This document shows, piece by piece, positions 33,101-41,285 of a DNA stretch of 44,423 bases. Made by a program: the position numbers and the translations under genes. Under the pieces are notes generated by a model. The model ran no database searches and was not told the origin of the DNA. It worked only from the letters and a program-made list of their open reading frames with translations. Every line of letters starts with the position of its first letter. Positions within the stretch are counted from its first letter, which is position 1. The DNA is from CAZHMN01 sp964533705 (lineage in GTDB: Bacteria > Electryoneota > B3-LCP), in contig CAZHMN010000015.1 in the NCBI GenBank assembly GCA_964533705.1, forward strand, positions 1 to 44,423, in the 5' to 3' direction.

Positions 33101-34781
33101 GCGCACCGAGGAAACGAGGGAAACCATTCTGAACATCAACAAGCATCTGTTGGGCGAGCTGGATTTGGAACGCGCCATGGAGGCTGTCAGCCCGGAACTT
33201 CAAAAATTAGCACCGCATGATCTACTGGCTTTCACAATAATTCATAAGGAATTAGATCAAGTTGAGGTACTCTTCATCTCGCCCGATGGCCGGATTCGAT
33301 CTGACGGCGAAGGGCGCATACCCAACCCCTATCGGGAAACCTACCATGGATCGCTGATCCAGCAGATTCTGCACGAGCGGCGCGATCGAGTTACAACGAG
33401 AATTCCGACTGCGGGTACGAATCTTGATCAGAACTTCCGTAAAATGGGGATGAACTCGTTCATAGCCTTGCCCTTGATTAACGTCGGGGTGCCCCTGGGA
33501 ATGCTATTCCTGGCCAGCGAAAAGGAAGACGGCTTCTCAAGCCAAGCGCAGGAAATGTTGGAACACATCCATCTGCAATTAGTTCTCTGGATTCAGCATC
33601 ACAGATTGATCGAGCGGTTATCGGAATCGGAATCCAAATTCCGCACGCTTTTCGACAATTCAAACGATCCGATTTACATTCTCCAGGGAAATCGTTTCGT
33701 TTACGTGAACCGCAAATTCGAGGAATTGTTGGAATACAAGTTAGACGAGGTCAATAAACCTGATTTTGATTTCCAGCGATTGGTGGCTCCAGAATCCATT
33801 CCCATCATTGAAGAACGAACAAGACGCATGAAGGCCGGGGAGAAACTACCTTCGAACTATGAATTCAAAGGATTATCAAAGTCCGGCAAGGTCATTGACT
33901 TCGATGTAAACGTCAGCTACATCACGTTTGACGGCGAATCAGCCACACAGGGCATCCTGCGCGACATATCCGAAAGGAAGCGATTTGAAGAAAGGCAAAA
34001 AGATATGCAACTGGAACTGATGCAGAACTCCAAGCTGGCCTCAATCGGCATGCTGGCGGCGGGGATCGCTCATAATATAAACGTCCCGCTGCAGGGGATT
34101 TCGAATCACATCGAAATGCTGAAGATGACAAGGGATGACATTCCCTACCTGGATTCGATGCATAATCAGGTTCATCGCATCAGCGCCATCATCAATAATA
34201 TGCTGTATAAAAGCAGGCAAGAACAGGATCAGAGCGTTCGAGAGATTGACTTGAATCAACTTTTGGTGGAAGAGTTGACATTTCTAAATGCAGACCTCGT
34301 TTTCAAGCACGACATAGAGAAGGAGTATCAATTCGATCCAGAACTTCCCAAGATCAAAGGAGTTTACAGCGATTTTTCACAGGCGCTGCTGAACATTATT
34401 AAAAATGCGCTGGACGCCATGCACAGTGTCAAAAAGAAGAAATTGAGCGTTAAAACTCAAGCTACGTCGGACGGTAACATTCTGGTTGAAATTAGAGATA
34501 CAGGTAGAGGTATTTCTTCCGAACACTTGGATCATATCTTCGATCCCTTTTTCACGACTAAACCCCCTGCGGGTGACAACGGAGACGAACCCGCCGGGAC
34601 AGGATTGGGTTTATCCACATCCTACCAGCTTTTGAGAAAATACAAGGCGCGTTTCGAGGTTGAATCCGAAGTGGGACACGGAACGAGTTTACGGATACAC
34701 CTGCCTATGGACAAGACCATCACGATTGATGAACAATCCAAGGAGGTATTCGAACCCGATCTCGCATGTGAAGAAGTTTAG
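30138..34781 (+). CDS. Large multi-PAS/GAF sensor histidine kinase
   Basis: A 1547-residue hybrid-less kinase. Two N-terminal membrane helices (about residues 14-36 and 58-76) are followed by about seven PAS domains and two GAF domains: PAS-PAS-PAS-PAS (about 90-585), GAF (590-750), PAS-PAS (755-1000), GAF (1005-1165) and PAS (1165-1290). HisKA has phospho-acceptor His1312 in GIAHNINVPLQG, and the ATPase domain shows NIIKNALDAM, DTGRGISSEH and GTGLGLSTSYQL. The third PAS has a Cys cluster (KCHKALQ and PCSFC) that could bind metal or sense redox. There is no receiver domain and no response regulator next to it. GGGGAG precedes ATG 30138/30141. Confidence 0.92.
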   Translation: MMKSKNGRLSGLVRPMILFGIWLSTLYWVLGSLLDAFFYREGPLLQQLVAPTGQQFWARFLVIFILFVSSLLGVIAFERRRIAEDAAKRQKELSRTYLDVAGTIIVVIDRDQKIKLINKKGCETLGYQEEKIVGKNWFDLAIPSKIRDEIRGFYEKMMSGELESIEYTEIPVQAKDGEEKIIAWHHALLRDEEGNITGTISSGEDITERVQSEAALHESEIKYSTVVEQAADGVIIIQDEKLQFVNSAIAKTYGSTVEEMVGKSFVEFIAPESRELVMSNHRARFAGAEVADVYEAKLLRKDGEKRDIEISGAVIQYHGKPAVMGIIRDITDRRREEKKRAEERMQLLSIFDSIDEVVYVSDPETYEILFINEATRKIFGDVVGEKCHKALQNSNSPCSFCTNDIIFKEKPGKVHIWEFQNSLNSRWYRCMDKAITWPDGRNVRYEMAIDITDRKRVEEALRESEERFKSIFDNAVVGIYRTTPDGQILAANPKLLEMLGYSSLEELQELNLEIGCHSFETPRSVFQEFIERDGYVAGIESAWIKKDGTPINIRESATAIRDETGKTLFYEGTVEDITDEKRSEKIQAVHYKIAQATGTSESLEELLRAIHQELGTLIDATNFYVALYNEEKGLYSFPYYVDQHDELGAFDEEELPDSMTDYVRRKGIPVIVDEDAFRKLEAEGEVKLVGTPSPIWMGVPLKASGKIIGVVALQSYTNKSAYDQQDLDLLTFVSENIALAIQRKRSDEALRIEKAYLEQLFECAPEAVVIVDNDNKILRINSEFTRLFGYNPDEAIGQSIDQLLAPKGLIKEAHALTKSVVHGESVALESVRQRKDGTLVDVSILGTPIKVGDGQVAVYAIYRDITDRKRAEEELRASEAKSQAILSAMPDLMFQIDRKGTMLQCHGPINDQCVKPDELMGKSIKEIMPPDVASKALNLIELALESGKLQFFEYEFQKDDDLRYFECRMVAGGDDKVLAIVRNITNRKRTEETRETILNINKHLLGELDLERAMEAVSPELQKLAPHDLLAFTIIHKELDQVEVLFISPDGRIRSDGEGRIPNPYRETYHGSLIQQILHERRDRVTTRIPTAGTNLDQNFRKMGMNSFIALPLINVGVPLGMLFLASEKEDGFSSQAQEMLEHIHLQLVLWIQHHRLIERLSESESKFRTLFDNSNDPIYILQGNRFVYVNRKFEELLEYKLDEVNKPDFDFQRLVAPESIPIIEERTRRMKAGEKLPSNYEFKGLSKSGKVIDFDVNVSYITFDGESATQGILRDISERKRFEERQKDMQLELMQNSKLASIGMLAAGIAHNINVPLQGISNHIEMLKMTRDDIPYLDSMHNQVHRISAIINNMLYKSRQEQDQSVREIDLNQLLVEELTFLNADLVFKHDIEKEYQFDPELPKIKGVYSDFSQALLNIIKNALDAMHSVKKKKLSVKTQATSDGNILVEIRDTGRGISSEHLDHIFDPFFTTKPPAGDNGDEPAGTGLGLSTSYQLLRKYKARFEVESEVGHGTSLRIHLPMDKTITIDEQSKEVFEPDLACEEV

Positions 34782-34862
34782 TTCAGAAACAGTTGATTAT
34801 TAAGACGCTTCCGACTTAATGATATTTCTGCTCCGTTTCCAGGCGGGAGCTTCTCGAAAAAA

Positions 34863-34895
34863 AACTTGCCTGAAGGGCAAGTTCTTTATTATATT
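34863..34895 (+). promoter_or_regulatory. Hairpin overlapping a candidate promoter before the MetE-like gene
   Basis: AACTTGCC/GGCAAGTT (34863-34870 with 34876-34883) makes an 8-bp hairpin followed by CTTTATTATATTTT, so it could end the kinase transcript. The same bases include TTGCCT, an 18-nt spacer and TATATT (34866-34895), a possible promoter for the gene at 34927. Termination of one unit and initiation of the next may share the site. Confidence 0.5.
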
Positions 34896-34926
34896 TTAAC
34901 AAAACGTTATAGACGGCTTCAAGCTG

Positions 34927-36000
34927 ATGATAAAATTTTCACCCGGTTGTCTTCCCGCTGCAGTGGGGAGTCTTCCACACCTGAATCCTCAGGACGGCGT
35001 GGATTTGATTCTCAAGCATCTACCGGAAATCCCGCTCTGGCCGCAATTTCCCAATTGCAGTTATTTGGAATCCATGTACATTCAGTTTTCAGAAGGGATC
35101 CCCTTTGTTCTGTTGGATCCTGTCAAGGAACGAATGCACATGGATCTGGCGGTTGACATCTACGGGGAATTAGAAAGATTTTACACGCGGGTTCTCGAAG
35201 ATGACCTGGATTACTTCGCCATACATGCGGACTACGCTCGGGGATTGGAGGCGTTTATAGATCGTCTCTGGAGACGAAAGCCCGAATCGCTTAAATGGGT
35301 AAAAGGCCAGATTACCGGACCGATCAGCTTTGGCTTGATGATCACGGATCAGCAAAAACGTGCTATTCTTTACAACGAGGAGGTTTTTGATGCCGTATTA
35401 AAATCGCTGGTCATGAAAACGCGTTGGCAGATTCGGCAATTACAGCGCGTCTGGCCGAACGTCATCATCTTCGTGGATGAACCCTATCTCTCCAGCTTCG
35501 GTTCAGCTTTTATCAATCTAACACGAGAGCAGGTACTCCAGTATCTCGGAGAGGTATTCGAAGCGGTTCACCAGGAGGGGGCGCTTGCCGGGGTACACTG
35601 TTGTGGCAACACGGACTGGTCCATCTTAATGGAAACCGAGGTGGACATTATCAACTTTGACGCCTACGAGTACTTCCAGGGCATGACGCTCTACATTGAT
35701 GAGCTCAAAAATTTCCTGAAGCGGGGCGGCGTTTTGGCCTGGGGTATCGTGCCGACTTCACAGCAGATAGAGAAAGAGAACAGTCAATCCCTGCATACGA
35801 ACTTCACCTCCAAAGTTGACGACCTAATCAATCGGGGCATTGCACGAAAGTTATTGCTTGCTCAATGCTTGATCACACCTTCCTGCGGAATGGGAACGAT
35901 GAAAATCCACCAGGCCGAGCGAGTACTCACGCTGCTTTCGGAAGTATCCGAGCTGGCACGCTCTCAAATGATCCGGCAGAAGCGCAAGAAAGCAGTCTGA
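34927..36000 (+). CDS. Core-MetE-like methyltransferase (UROD/MetE C-terminal fold)
   Basis: A 357-residue single TIM-barrel protein matching only the catalytic C-terminal half of cobalamin-independent methionine synthase. Zinc ligands are apparent: His224 and Cys226 in GVHCCGNTDW, an acidic position in IINFDAYEY and Cys320 in TPSCGMGTM. The N-terminal GSLPH fits this fold. Known short core-MetE proteins take methyl groups from a corrinoid protein instead of methyl-folate. The neighbouring CODH/ACS locus would supply such a donor, so methyl transfer to homocysteine, or an unknown thiol, is likely but inferred. No ribosome site is evident. Confidence 0.75.
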   Translation: MIKFSPGCLPAAVGSLPHLNPQDGVDLILKHLPEIPLWPQFPNCSYLESMYIQFSEGIPFVLLDPVKERMHMDLAVDIYGELERFYTRVLEDDLDYFAIHADYARGLEAFIDRLWRRKPESLKWVKGQITGPISFGLMITDQQKRAILYNEEVFDAVLKSLVMKTRWQIRQLQRVWPNVIIFVDEPYLSSFGSAFINLTREQVLQYLGEVFEAVHQEGALAGVHCCGNTDWSILMETEVDIINFDAYEYFQGMTLYIDELKNFLKRGGVLAWGIVPTSQQIEKENSQSLHTNFTSKVDDLINRGIARKLLLAQCLITPSCGMGTMKIHQAERVLTLLSEVSELARSQMIRQKRKKAV

Positions 36001-36024
36001 TTCTTAAGATACAAGATTACTTCG

Positions 36025-36054
36025 GCGGGGAGCCTTCCGGCTCACCGCTCTTTT
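36025..36054 (+). terminator. Hairpin between the MetE-like gene and cooC
   Basis: GCGGGGAGCC pairs with GGCTCACCGC (one mismatch) around a TTCC loop, then TCTTTTAC. It is 24 nt after the stop and 29 nt before cooC, so it may attenuate readthrough and not fully separate the two. Confidence 0.6.
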
Positions 36055-36076
36055 ACAATGTAAAGATCCTGCTGAA

Positions 36077-36859
36077 ATGGCCAAATCACCCTGCATCGCA
36101 GTGGTCGGAAAGGGTGGCGTTGGGAAGACAACCCTGGCGGCATTCACCATTCGTCACCTGCTGGAAAATCGCATTACCCCTCTCTTAGCCGTTGATGCAG
36201 ATCCCAGCGTATGCCTGGCAGACGTATTGGGGGTTGAAGTCACCGAGACGATCGGGGGCATACGGGAGGATACGCGCTCGGTCGCGGGGGGCCTTCCAGC
36301 GGGCATTCCCAAGCAACAGTATTTGGAACTAAAAGTCCAGGAAGCAATCGTTGAAGCGAAGGATTTCGACCTCTTGACGATGGGGCGCCCCGAGGGTCCG
36401 GGCTGTTACTGCTTCGTCAACAACGTGCTGCGCGATCATCTCGACCGATTGACCAAAAACTACCGCGCCACCGTGATTGACTGCGAGGCGGGGCTGGAAC
36501 ATGTCTCCCGTCGTACCAGCCGCGACGTTGACACCATGATTCTGGTGGCTGACCCGACGGTCAAAGCGCTGCGAACGCTACAGAACGTATTGAAAATTGC
36601 AGAGGATTTAAAAAATCAAGTTGAGCGAAAGATCCTAGTACTGAACCGAATCCCTTCTGGAAAAGAGGAAGGGGTTCATCGAACGGCCGCCGATTTATTG
36701 GATTTAGACACCTTCGAGGCTGTGGGTTTGATTCCCCAGGATGAGGCTATTTTCGACGCCGAATTGTGCGGAAAAAGTCTATTGGAGATTGACAGCCACA
36801 CACTTTCATACCAGTCTTTTAATCACTTCATTCTATCGCTGGAGCGCCCGCTGGCGTAA
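36077..36859 (+). CDS. cooC: CO dehydrogenase maturation ATPase CooC
   Basis: A 260-residue deviant-Walker (MinD/ParA-type) ATPase that inserts nickel into the CODH or ACS active site. P-loop GKGGVGKTT is at residues 11-19. The CxC pair Cys110/Cys112 in GPGCYCF is the dimer-interface metal site typical of CooC. VDADPS follows the first strand. It precedes cooS by 85 nt. With acsB at the end of the locus, it could serve either enzyme (CooC or AcsF role). Confidence 0.93.
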   Translation: MAKSPCIAVVGKGGVGKTTLAAFTIRHLLENRITPLLAVDADPSVCLADVLGVEVTETIGGIREDTRSVAGGLPAGIPKQQYLELKVQEAIVEAKDFDLLTMGRPEGPGCYCFVNNVLRDHLDRLTKNYRATVIDCEAGLEHVSRRTSRDVDTMILVADPTVKALRTLQNVLKIAEDLKNQVERKILVLNRIPSGKEEGVHRTAADLLDLDTFEAVGLIPQDEAIFDAELCGKSLLEIDSHTLSYQSFNHFILSLERPLA

Positions 36860-36944
36860 GGCTCTTGGGAGCGAAAGGATAATTTCCGCCATCGCCATCG
36901 AGAAAGAATTACCACATCACTGATGATAACCGCGGGAGAGCACT

Positions 36945-38870
36945 TTGTCCAAGCAACCCATTTCTTCCGATCCGGCCACGGTTAAAGCCCACAATCATGC
37001 CCTAGAGCAAAACCTCACCACGGTTTGGGAACGTCACGAAGCAATGCAACCCCTCTGCGCTTTTGGGGAATTAGGACTGTGCTGCACGATTTGTTACATG
37101 GGACCCTGCCGAATAGATCCATTTTCCAAGGAGGACATTCGCGGGGCTTGCGGCGCCGGAAGGGATACCATCGCGGCTCGCAATTTTACCCGAGCTGTGG
37201 CTGCGGGAGCATCGGCGCATTCCGATCATGCGCGGGGCGTCTGCCAAGCACTGATTGATACGGCCAGAGGCGAGGCTCAGGGTTATCAGGTCATGGACGT
37301 TGACAAGTTGAAGAAGATCGCGGCGGAATTGGAATTGAAAGTCGAGGACGTTTCATATGCCGACCTGACCGTAAAGGTGGTCACTCGGCTACTGCAAAAC
37401 TTCGGACAGCCTGAAGGATTTCTGGATTTCCTGAAAAGAGCCCCAAAAGGTCAGTGGGAACGCTGGGAAAAAGCAGGAGTTCTACCCCGTGCCATAGATC
37501 GAGAGGTAGTCGAATGCCTGCACCGCACGCACGAAGGCGTTGATGCTGATTACCGCAGTTTGATTTTGCAGGCGGTGCGGGGTGCGCTGGCGGACGGCTG
37601 GGGCGGTTCCATGATCGCGACCGAACTGCAGGACGTGCTCTTCGGATCGCCGAAGCCGATTCGGGCGCGGGTTAACCTCGGGGTGCTCAAAGAGGATCAG
37701 GTTAACGTGGTGGTTCACGGGCACGAGCCGGTCCTCTCGGAAATGCTGGCGGTGGCGGTGCGCGATCCCAAGATCATAGAATACGCGAAATCGAAAGGGG
37801 CTAAAGGCGTCAGCTTATCGGGCATCTGCTGCACGGCGAATGAAATTTTAATGCGCCAGGGATTGCCGGTGGCGGGCAATTTCTTGCAGCAGGAGCTGGC
37901 TATCTCCACCGGCGCGGTGGAAACAATGGTGGTGGACATACAGTGCGTCATGCCGGGATTGGCGGATATGGCTCGTCATTTCCACACGAGGATTATCACA
38001 ACGTCGGAAAAGGCCCGCATTCCCGGAGCGGAGCACGTACCTTTCGACGAGCATCATGCTCTGGAGTGCGCTCGATCCATCCTGAAGGGCGCTATTGACA
38101 ACTACGCTAACCGAAACTCATCTCGTGTGGATATTCCGAAGGAAACCATGGATCTGGTGGCCGGATTTACAGCCGAAAACACCTTTCATCACTTAGGCGG
38201 GCGCTTCCGCGCGAGTTACAGACCGTTGAATGACGGCATTATGGCGGGGAGGCTGCGCGGCGTTGTCGGCGTAGTGGGCTGTAATAACGTACGCATCCAG
38301 CATGACCATAATCACCGAATTCTGGTGGAAGAACTGCTTAAAAACGACGTCCTGGTCGTAGAAACCGGCTGTTCGGCCATCGCTTGCGCCAAGGCGGGCT
38401 GGTTGCGTCCAGAAGCGGCCAGAGAGATCGCCGGTAGGGGACTTCAGGAAATCTGCGAGGCGGTAGGCATACCGCCGGTTCTGCACATGGGTTCATGCGT
38501 GGATAATTCCCGCATTCTAATCGCCTGCACGGAAATGGTCAGGGAGGGCGGCATCGGCGAAGACATTTCGCAATTGCCCGTGGCGGCGGCGGCTCCCGAA
38601 GCCATGTCCGAGAAAGCCGTGGCCATCGGATTGTACGCGGTGGCATCGGGGATTACGACATTTTACACACCGGCTCCGCGAGTGTTAGGAAGCCCGGCTG
38701 TATTCGATTACCTGACCAAGGCTATCGAGAAGGACTTGGGTGCCCGCTGGGTTTTTGAAGCGGATCCGTTGAAAGCCGCTCGTGGAATCATCGAGCTCCT
38801 GGATCAAAAGCGGGCGGCACTGAAATTAGAACCCATGATGTACAGCCCCGAAATGGCGAGGTCGGCATGA
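36945..38870 (+). CDS. cooS: Anaerobic carbon-monoxide dehydrogenase catalytic subunit
   Basis: A 641-residue Ni-Fe-S enzyme interconverting CO and CO2. Cys38 and Cys46 would bind the D cluster, and Cys47, 50, 55 and 69 the B cluster. C-cluster candidates are His260 (VHGHEP), Cys295/296 (GICCTANE), Cys334 (QCVMPGL), Cys446 (GCNNVR), Cys476 (GCSAIAC) and Cys518 (GSCVDN); all expected ligand blocks are present. The start is TTG 36945 with GGGAG 6 nt before it. The stop overlaps cooF by 4 nt. CO could feed AcsB for acetyl-CoA or be oxidised through CooF. Confidence 0.96.
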   Translation: MSKQPISSDPATVKAHNHALEQNLTTVWERHEAMQPLCAFGELGLCCTICYMGPCRIDPFSKEDIRGACGAGRDTIAARNFTRAVAAGASAHSDHARGVCQALIDTARGEAQGYQVMDVDKLKKIAAELELKVEDVSYADLTVKVVTRLLQNFGQPEGFLDFLKRAPKGQWERWEKAGVLPRAIDREVVECLHRTHEGVDADYRSLILQAVRGALADGWGGSMIATELQDVLFGSPKPIRARVNLGVLKEDQVNVVVHGHEPVLSEMLAVAVRDPKIIEYAKSKGAKGVSLSGICCTANEILMRQGLPVAGNFLQQELAISTGAVETMVVDIQCVMPGLADMARHFHTRIITTSEKARIPGAEHVPFDEHHALECARSILKGAIDNYANRNSSRVDIPKETMDLVAGFTAENTFHHLGGRFRASYRPLNDGIMAGRLRGVVGVVGCNNVRIQHDHNHRILVEELLKNDVLVVETGCSAIACAKAGWLRPEAAREIAGRGLQEICEAVGIPPVLHMGSCVDNSRILIACTEMVREGGIGEDISQLPVAAAAPEAMSEKAVAIGLYAVASGITTFYTPAPRVLGSPAVFDYLTKAIEKDLGARWVFEADPLKAARGIIELLDQKRAALKLEPMMYSPEMARSA

Positions 38871-39376
38871 TCGGCAACACTCGTAAGGTCTTCGCCATCA
38901 GCAGTTTATGCACCGGCTGTCGAACTTGTGAAATCGCCTGCGCGGTGGCGCACTCAACCACGAAATCACTGGTGGGAGCCATCCTGGAGATTCCGCTGCC
39001 GCGATACGCCATTGAAGTGCAACCCGGCGAAAAAGTAACTCTGCCACTAAATTGCAGACACTGCGAAGAACCGGACTGCCTCTTCGCCTGCAAAGCCGGA
39101 GCGGTCAGCAAAGACGGGGACAGCGGTCAGGTCAAGGTTGATCTGGACAAGTGCGTCGGCTGCTGGATGTGCGTCATGGTGTGCCCCTTCGGAGCAGCGC
39201 GGTCTGATGCTGAGAGAGGTAAAGTGGTCAAGTGCGATCTATGTGTAGACCGCCCCGAAGGGCCGGCCTGCGTAGAAGCTTGTCCTACAAAGGCGCTCTT
39301 CTTTGGAACGGCTGAAGAATTCGAGGCGCATCGGAAGGAAATAAAGAAGCGGGTCGCTCTGGTCCGGTCGGCCTAA
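38867..39376 (+). CDS. cooF: CooF-type ferredoxin-like electron-transfer subunit
   Basis: A 169-residue protein with sixteen Cys in four groups, enough for four [4Fe-4S] clusters: CTGCRTCEIAC, CRHCEEPDCLFAC, CVGCWMCVMVC, and CDLC followed by ACVEACP. This matches CooF, which carries electrons from CODH to a partner. The ATG overlaps the cooS stop (ATGA), so synthesis of the two is coupled. The adjacent FAD/NAD oxidoreductase is the likely electron acceptor. Confidence 0.93.
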   Translation: MIGNTRKVFAISSLCTGCRTCEIACAVAHSTTKSLVGAILEIPLPRYAIEVQPGEKVTLPLNCRHCEEPDCLFACKAGAVSKDGDSGQVKVDLDKCVGCWMCVMVCPFGAARSDAERGKVVKCDLCVDRPEGPACVEACPTKALFFGTAEEFEAHRKEIKKRVALVRSA

Positions 39377-39409
39377 CGATTCAATAACTGCAAATATCAG
39401 TATAGATCA

Positions 39410-40693
39410 ATGCGCTACGTCATCATCGGAAATTCGGCGGCGGGGATCGGGGCCGCAGAGGCGATCCGGGAAGTGGATCAGAAAGCGCCGCTCACGATCA
39501 TTGCAGACGAACCAGAAACAGCGTACAGCCGCGCCTTGATTTCCTACGAATTAGCCGGCTGGATCAATAAGGGGCGCTTGGAATTGCGGCCTCTGGAATT
39601 TTACCGCGAAAAGAAGATCGAAACCCGGCTGGGAAAGCGGGCCGTCAGGATTGATGCAAAGAATAAAGAGGTGCATTTGGAGGACGGTGAACTGATTCCT
39701 TACGATAAACTCCTCCTGGCCGTGGGCGGATCACCGCAGAAAACCGACGTTAAGGGCGAGGATAAAAAGGGCATCTACGGTTTTCGCACTTACGGCGATT
39801 TGGTGAAAATCTACGATGCGGTTAAGAACGCCAAAGAGGGCGTCGTTTTAGGAGGAGGCTGCATCGGCTTGCAGGCGGCGTCGGGGCTGCATCATCACAA
39901 GGTTAAAACGCACATCGTCATCGCTTCGCCGCACCTGCTCTCGCAGGTTGCCGACGCGGAATGCGGTGATTATTTTCAGGAACTATTCGAAAGAAACGGC
40001 ATTCAGGTGAAAACCAAGGCCAGCCCGGTGGAATTCAAAGGCGGAGATCGAGTAGAAAGCGTTTTCTTCGATGATGGCAGTGAATTGCCTGCGCAGATCG
40101 TCATCACCGGCAAGGGTGTCAAGCCCAACACCGAGCTGGCTAAGGGTACGAAGATCAAGGTAGATTGGGGGATCATCACCGACGAGACCATGCAGACCAC
40201 TGAAGCGGATATCTACGCTGCCGGTGATGTGGCGGTGACCTTTGATCGCTTAACCTGCCAGTCCACCGTAAATGCCGTTTGGCCCTGCGCCTACGAGCAA
40301 GGGCGCGTGGCCGGGTTCAATATGGCGGGCAGGAAAGCCAGATATGACGGTTCAATGCGCATGAACGCCGCCGATTTCTTCGGTGTCTCCTTCATCTCCA
40401 TCGGCGTGGTTAAGCCAAAGGATGAGGGTTATGAAGTGCACAGCCAGTTCCGTAAAGATGCAGATATTTATCGGAAGCTGGTTTTCAAAGATAACCGACT
40501 TGTCGGAGCGGTGCTGGTAGGTAAGGTGGACGGCGCCGGCGTTCTGGCCAATTTGATGAGGAAACGCGTGGATATTTCCAGGATCAAAGCCGATTTAATC
40601 GCGGGGCATTACGATTATGCGCGGGTACTTCCGCTGGTGAAGGCGGAGCCCCAAGGATTTACTGAACCGGAGTATGGGGAGACGTTGTCGTAG
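39410..40693 (+). CDS. FAD/NAD(P)-dependent oxidoreductase of the CODH-CooF module
   Basis: A 427-residue pyridine nucleotide-disulphide-type flavoprotein. FAD-binding IIGNSAAGIGAAEAI at the N-terminus, NAD-binding VVLGGGCIGLQAA at about residue 145, and a second FAD motif, IYAAGDVAVT, at about residue 275. There is no CxxxxC redox pair near the FAD, as in NADH:rubredoxin- or ferredoxin-NAD-type members. The order cooS-cooF-this gene recurs in CO-metabolising anaerobes, where it is proposed to pass CO-derived electrons to NAD(P). It lies 33 nt after cooF and has no clear ribosome site. Confidence 0.9.
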   Translation: MRYVIIGNSAAGIGAAEAIREVDQKAPLTIIADEPETAYSRALISYELAGWINKGRLELRPLEFYREKKIETRLGKRAVRIDAKNKEVHLEDGELIPYDKLLLAVGGSPQKTDVKGEDKKGIYGFRTYGDLVKIYDAVKNAKEGVVLGGGCIGLQAASGLHHHKVKTHIVIASPHLLSQVADAECGDYFQELFERNGIQVKTKASPVEFKGGDRVESVFFDDGSELPAQIVITGKGVKPNTELAKGTKIKVDWGIITDETMQTTEADIYAAGDVAVTFDRLTCQSTVNAVWPCAYEQGRVAGFNMAGRKARYDGSMRMNAADFFGVSFISIGVVKPKDEGYEVHSQFRKDADIYRKLVFKDNRLVGAVLVGKVDGAGVLANLMRKRVDISRIKADLIAGHYDYARVLPLVKAEPQGFTEPEYGETLS

Positions 40694-40730
40694 ACTTTGT
40701 GATCGGCGTCGGCAGATTCGAGGAGGCAAG

Positions 40731-41159
40731 ATGAAAATGATGTTAAAGGTTAAGCAGATTGAAGGATTAGCGCTGGCGGCGTTCGCCGATTCAAAACACT
40801 GGGTGACGATGGGAGCGCCGGAGCATCTGGGCGGTTTCGGGGCGGGAACCCGTCCGATGGAATTGGTGCTCATCGGCATCGCGGGGTGCGCCACGATGGA
40901 CATTTTAGCCATTTTAAAGAAGAAACGGGTCAACCTGCAGGGGTTTGACCTGGCGGTAGAGGCCGAGAGAGCCGACGAACACCCACAAGTCTTCAAGGAA
41001 ATTCATTTTCATTACACGTTTATCGGCAAGGATATCAAGTCAGGCGACGTTGATCGCGCTATTCGGTTGACGGATGAGAAATATTGCGGAGCCACAGCGA
41101 TGATCAAGCCGACGGTGAAGGTGAGTTATGATTATGTGATTAAGGAAGGGGCGGATTAG
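40731..41159 (+). CDS. OsmC/YhfA family protein
   Basis: A 142-residue OsmC-fold protein with the two conserved Cys in GCATMDI (about residue 51) and KYCGATAMI (about residue 122). The family includes thiol-dependent peroxidases and uncharacterised YhfA-type members. ATG 40731 is chosen because AGGAGG lies 4 nt before it; a longer frame overlaps the oxidoreductase gene. It sits 37 nt after that gene. A protective role for the oxygen-sensitive CODH/ACS enzymes is plausible but inferred. Confidence 0.88.
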   Translation: MKMMLKVKQIEGLALAAFADSKHWVTMGAPEHLGGFGAGTRPMELVLIGIAGCATMDILAILKKKRVNLQGFDLAVEAERADEHPQVFKEIHFHYTFIGKDIKSGDVDRAIRLTDEKYCGATAMIKPTVKVSYDYVIKEGAD

Positions 41160-41175
41160 CGCGTGATTGTCTAGA

Positions 41176-41242
41176 CCACTGATTACAGGGATTTCACGGA
41201 TTGCGCGGATAATCAGGCGGTAGTGCGGCAGCTTGCTGCCGC
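41176..41242. repeat. Left inverted repeat of the HEPN cassette
   Basis: About 67 bp that match, inverted, the repeat at 41875-41942. The inner 24 bp (41219-41242) are identical to the reverse complement of 41875-41898. That part is itself a hairpin, GCGGCAGC-TT-GCTGCCGC. The outer part has degenerate CACGGAT units. Confidence 0.75.
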
Positions 41243-41285
41243 TTGGTCGTGGATGACAAGCAGTTAGACTGCAAAGGCAAATAAT

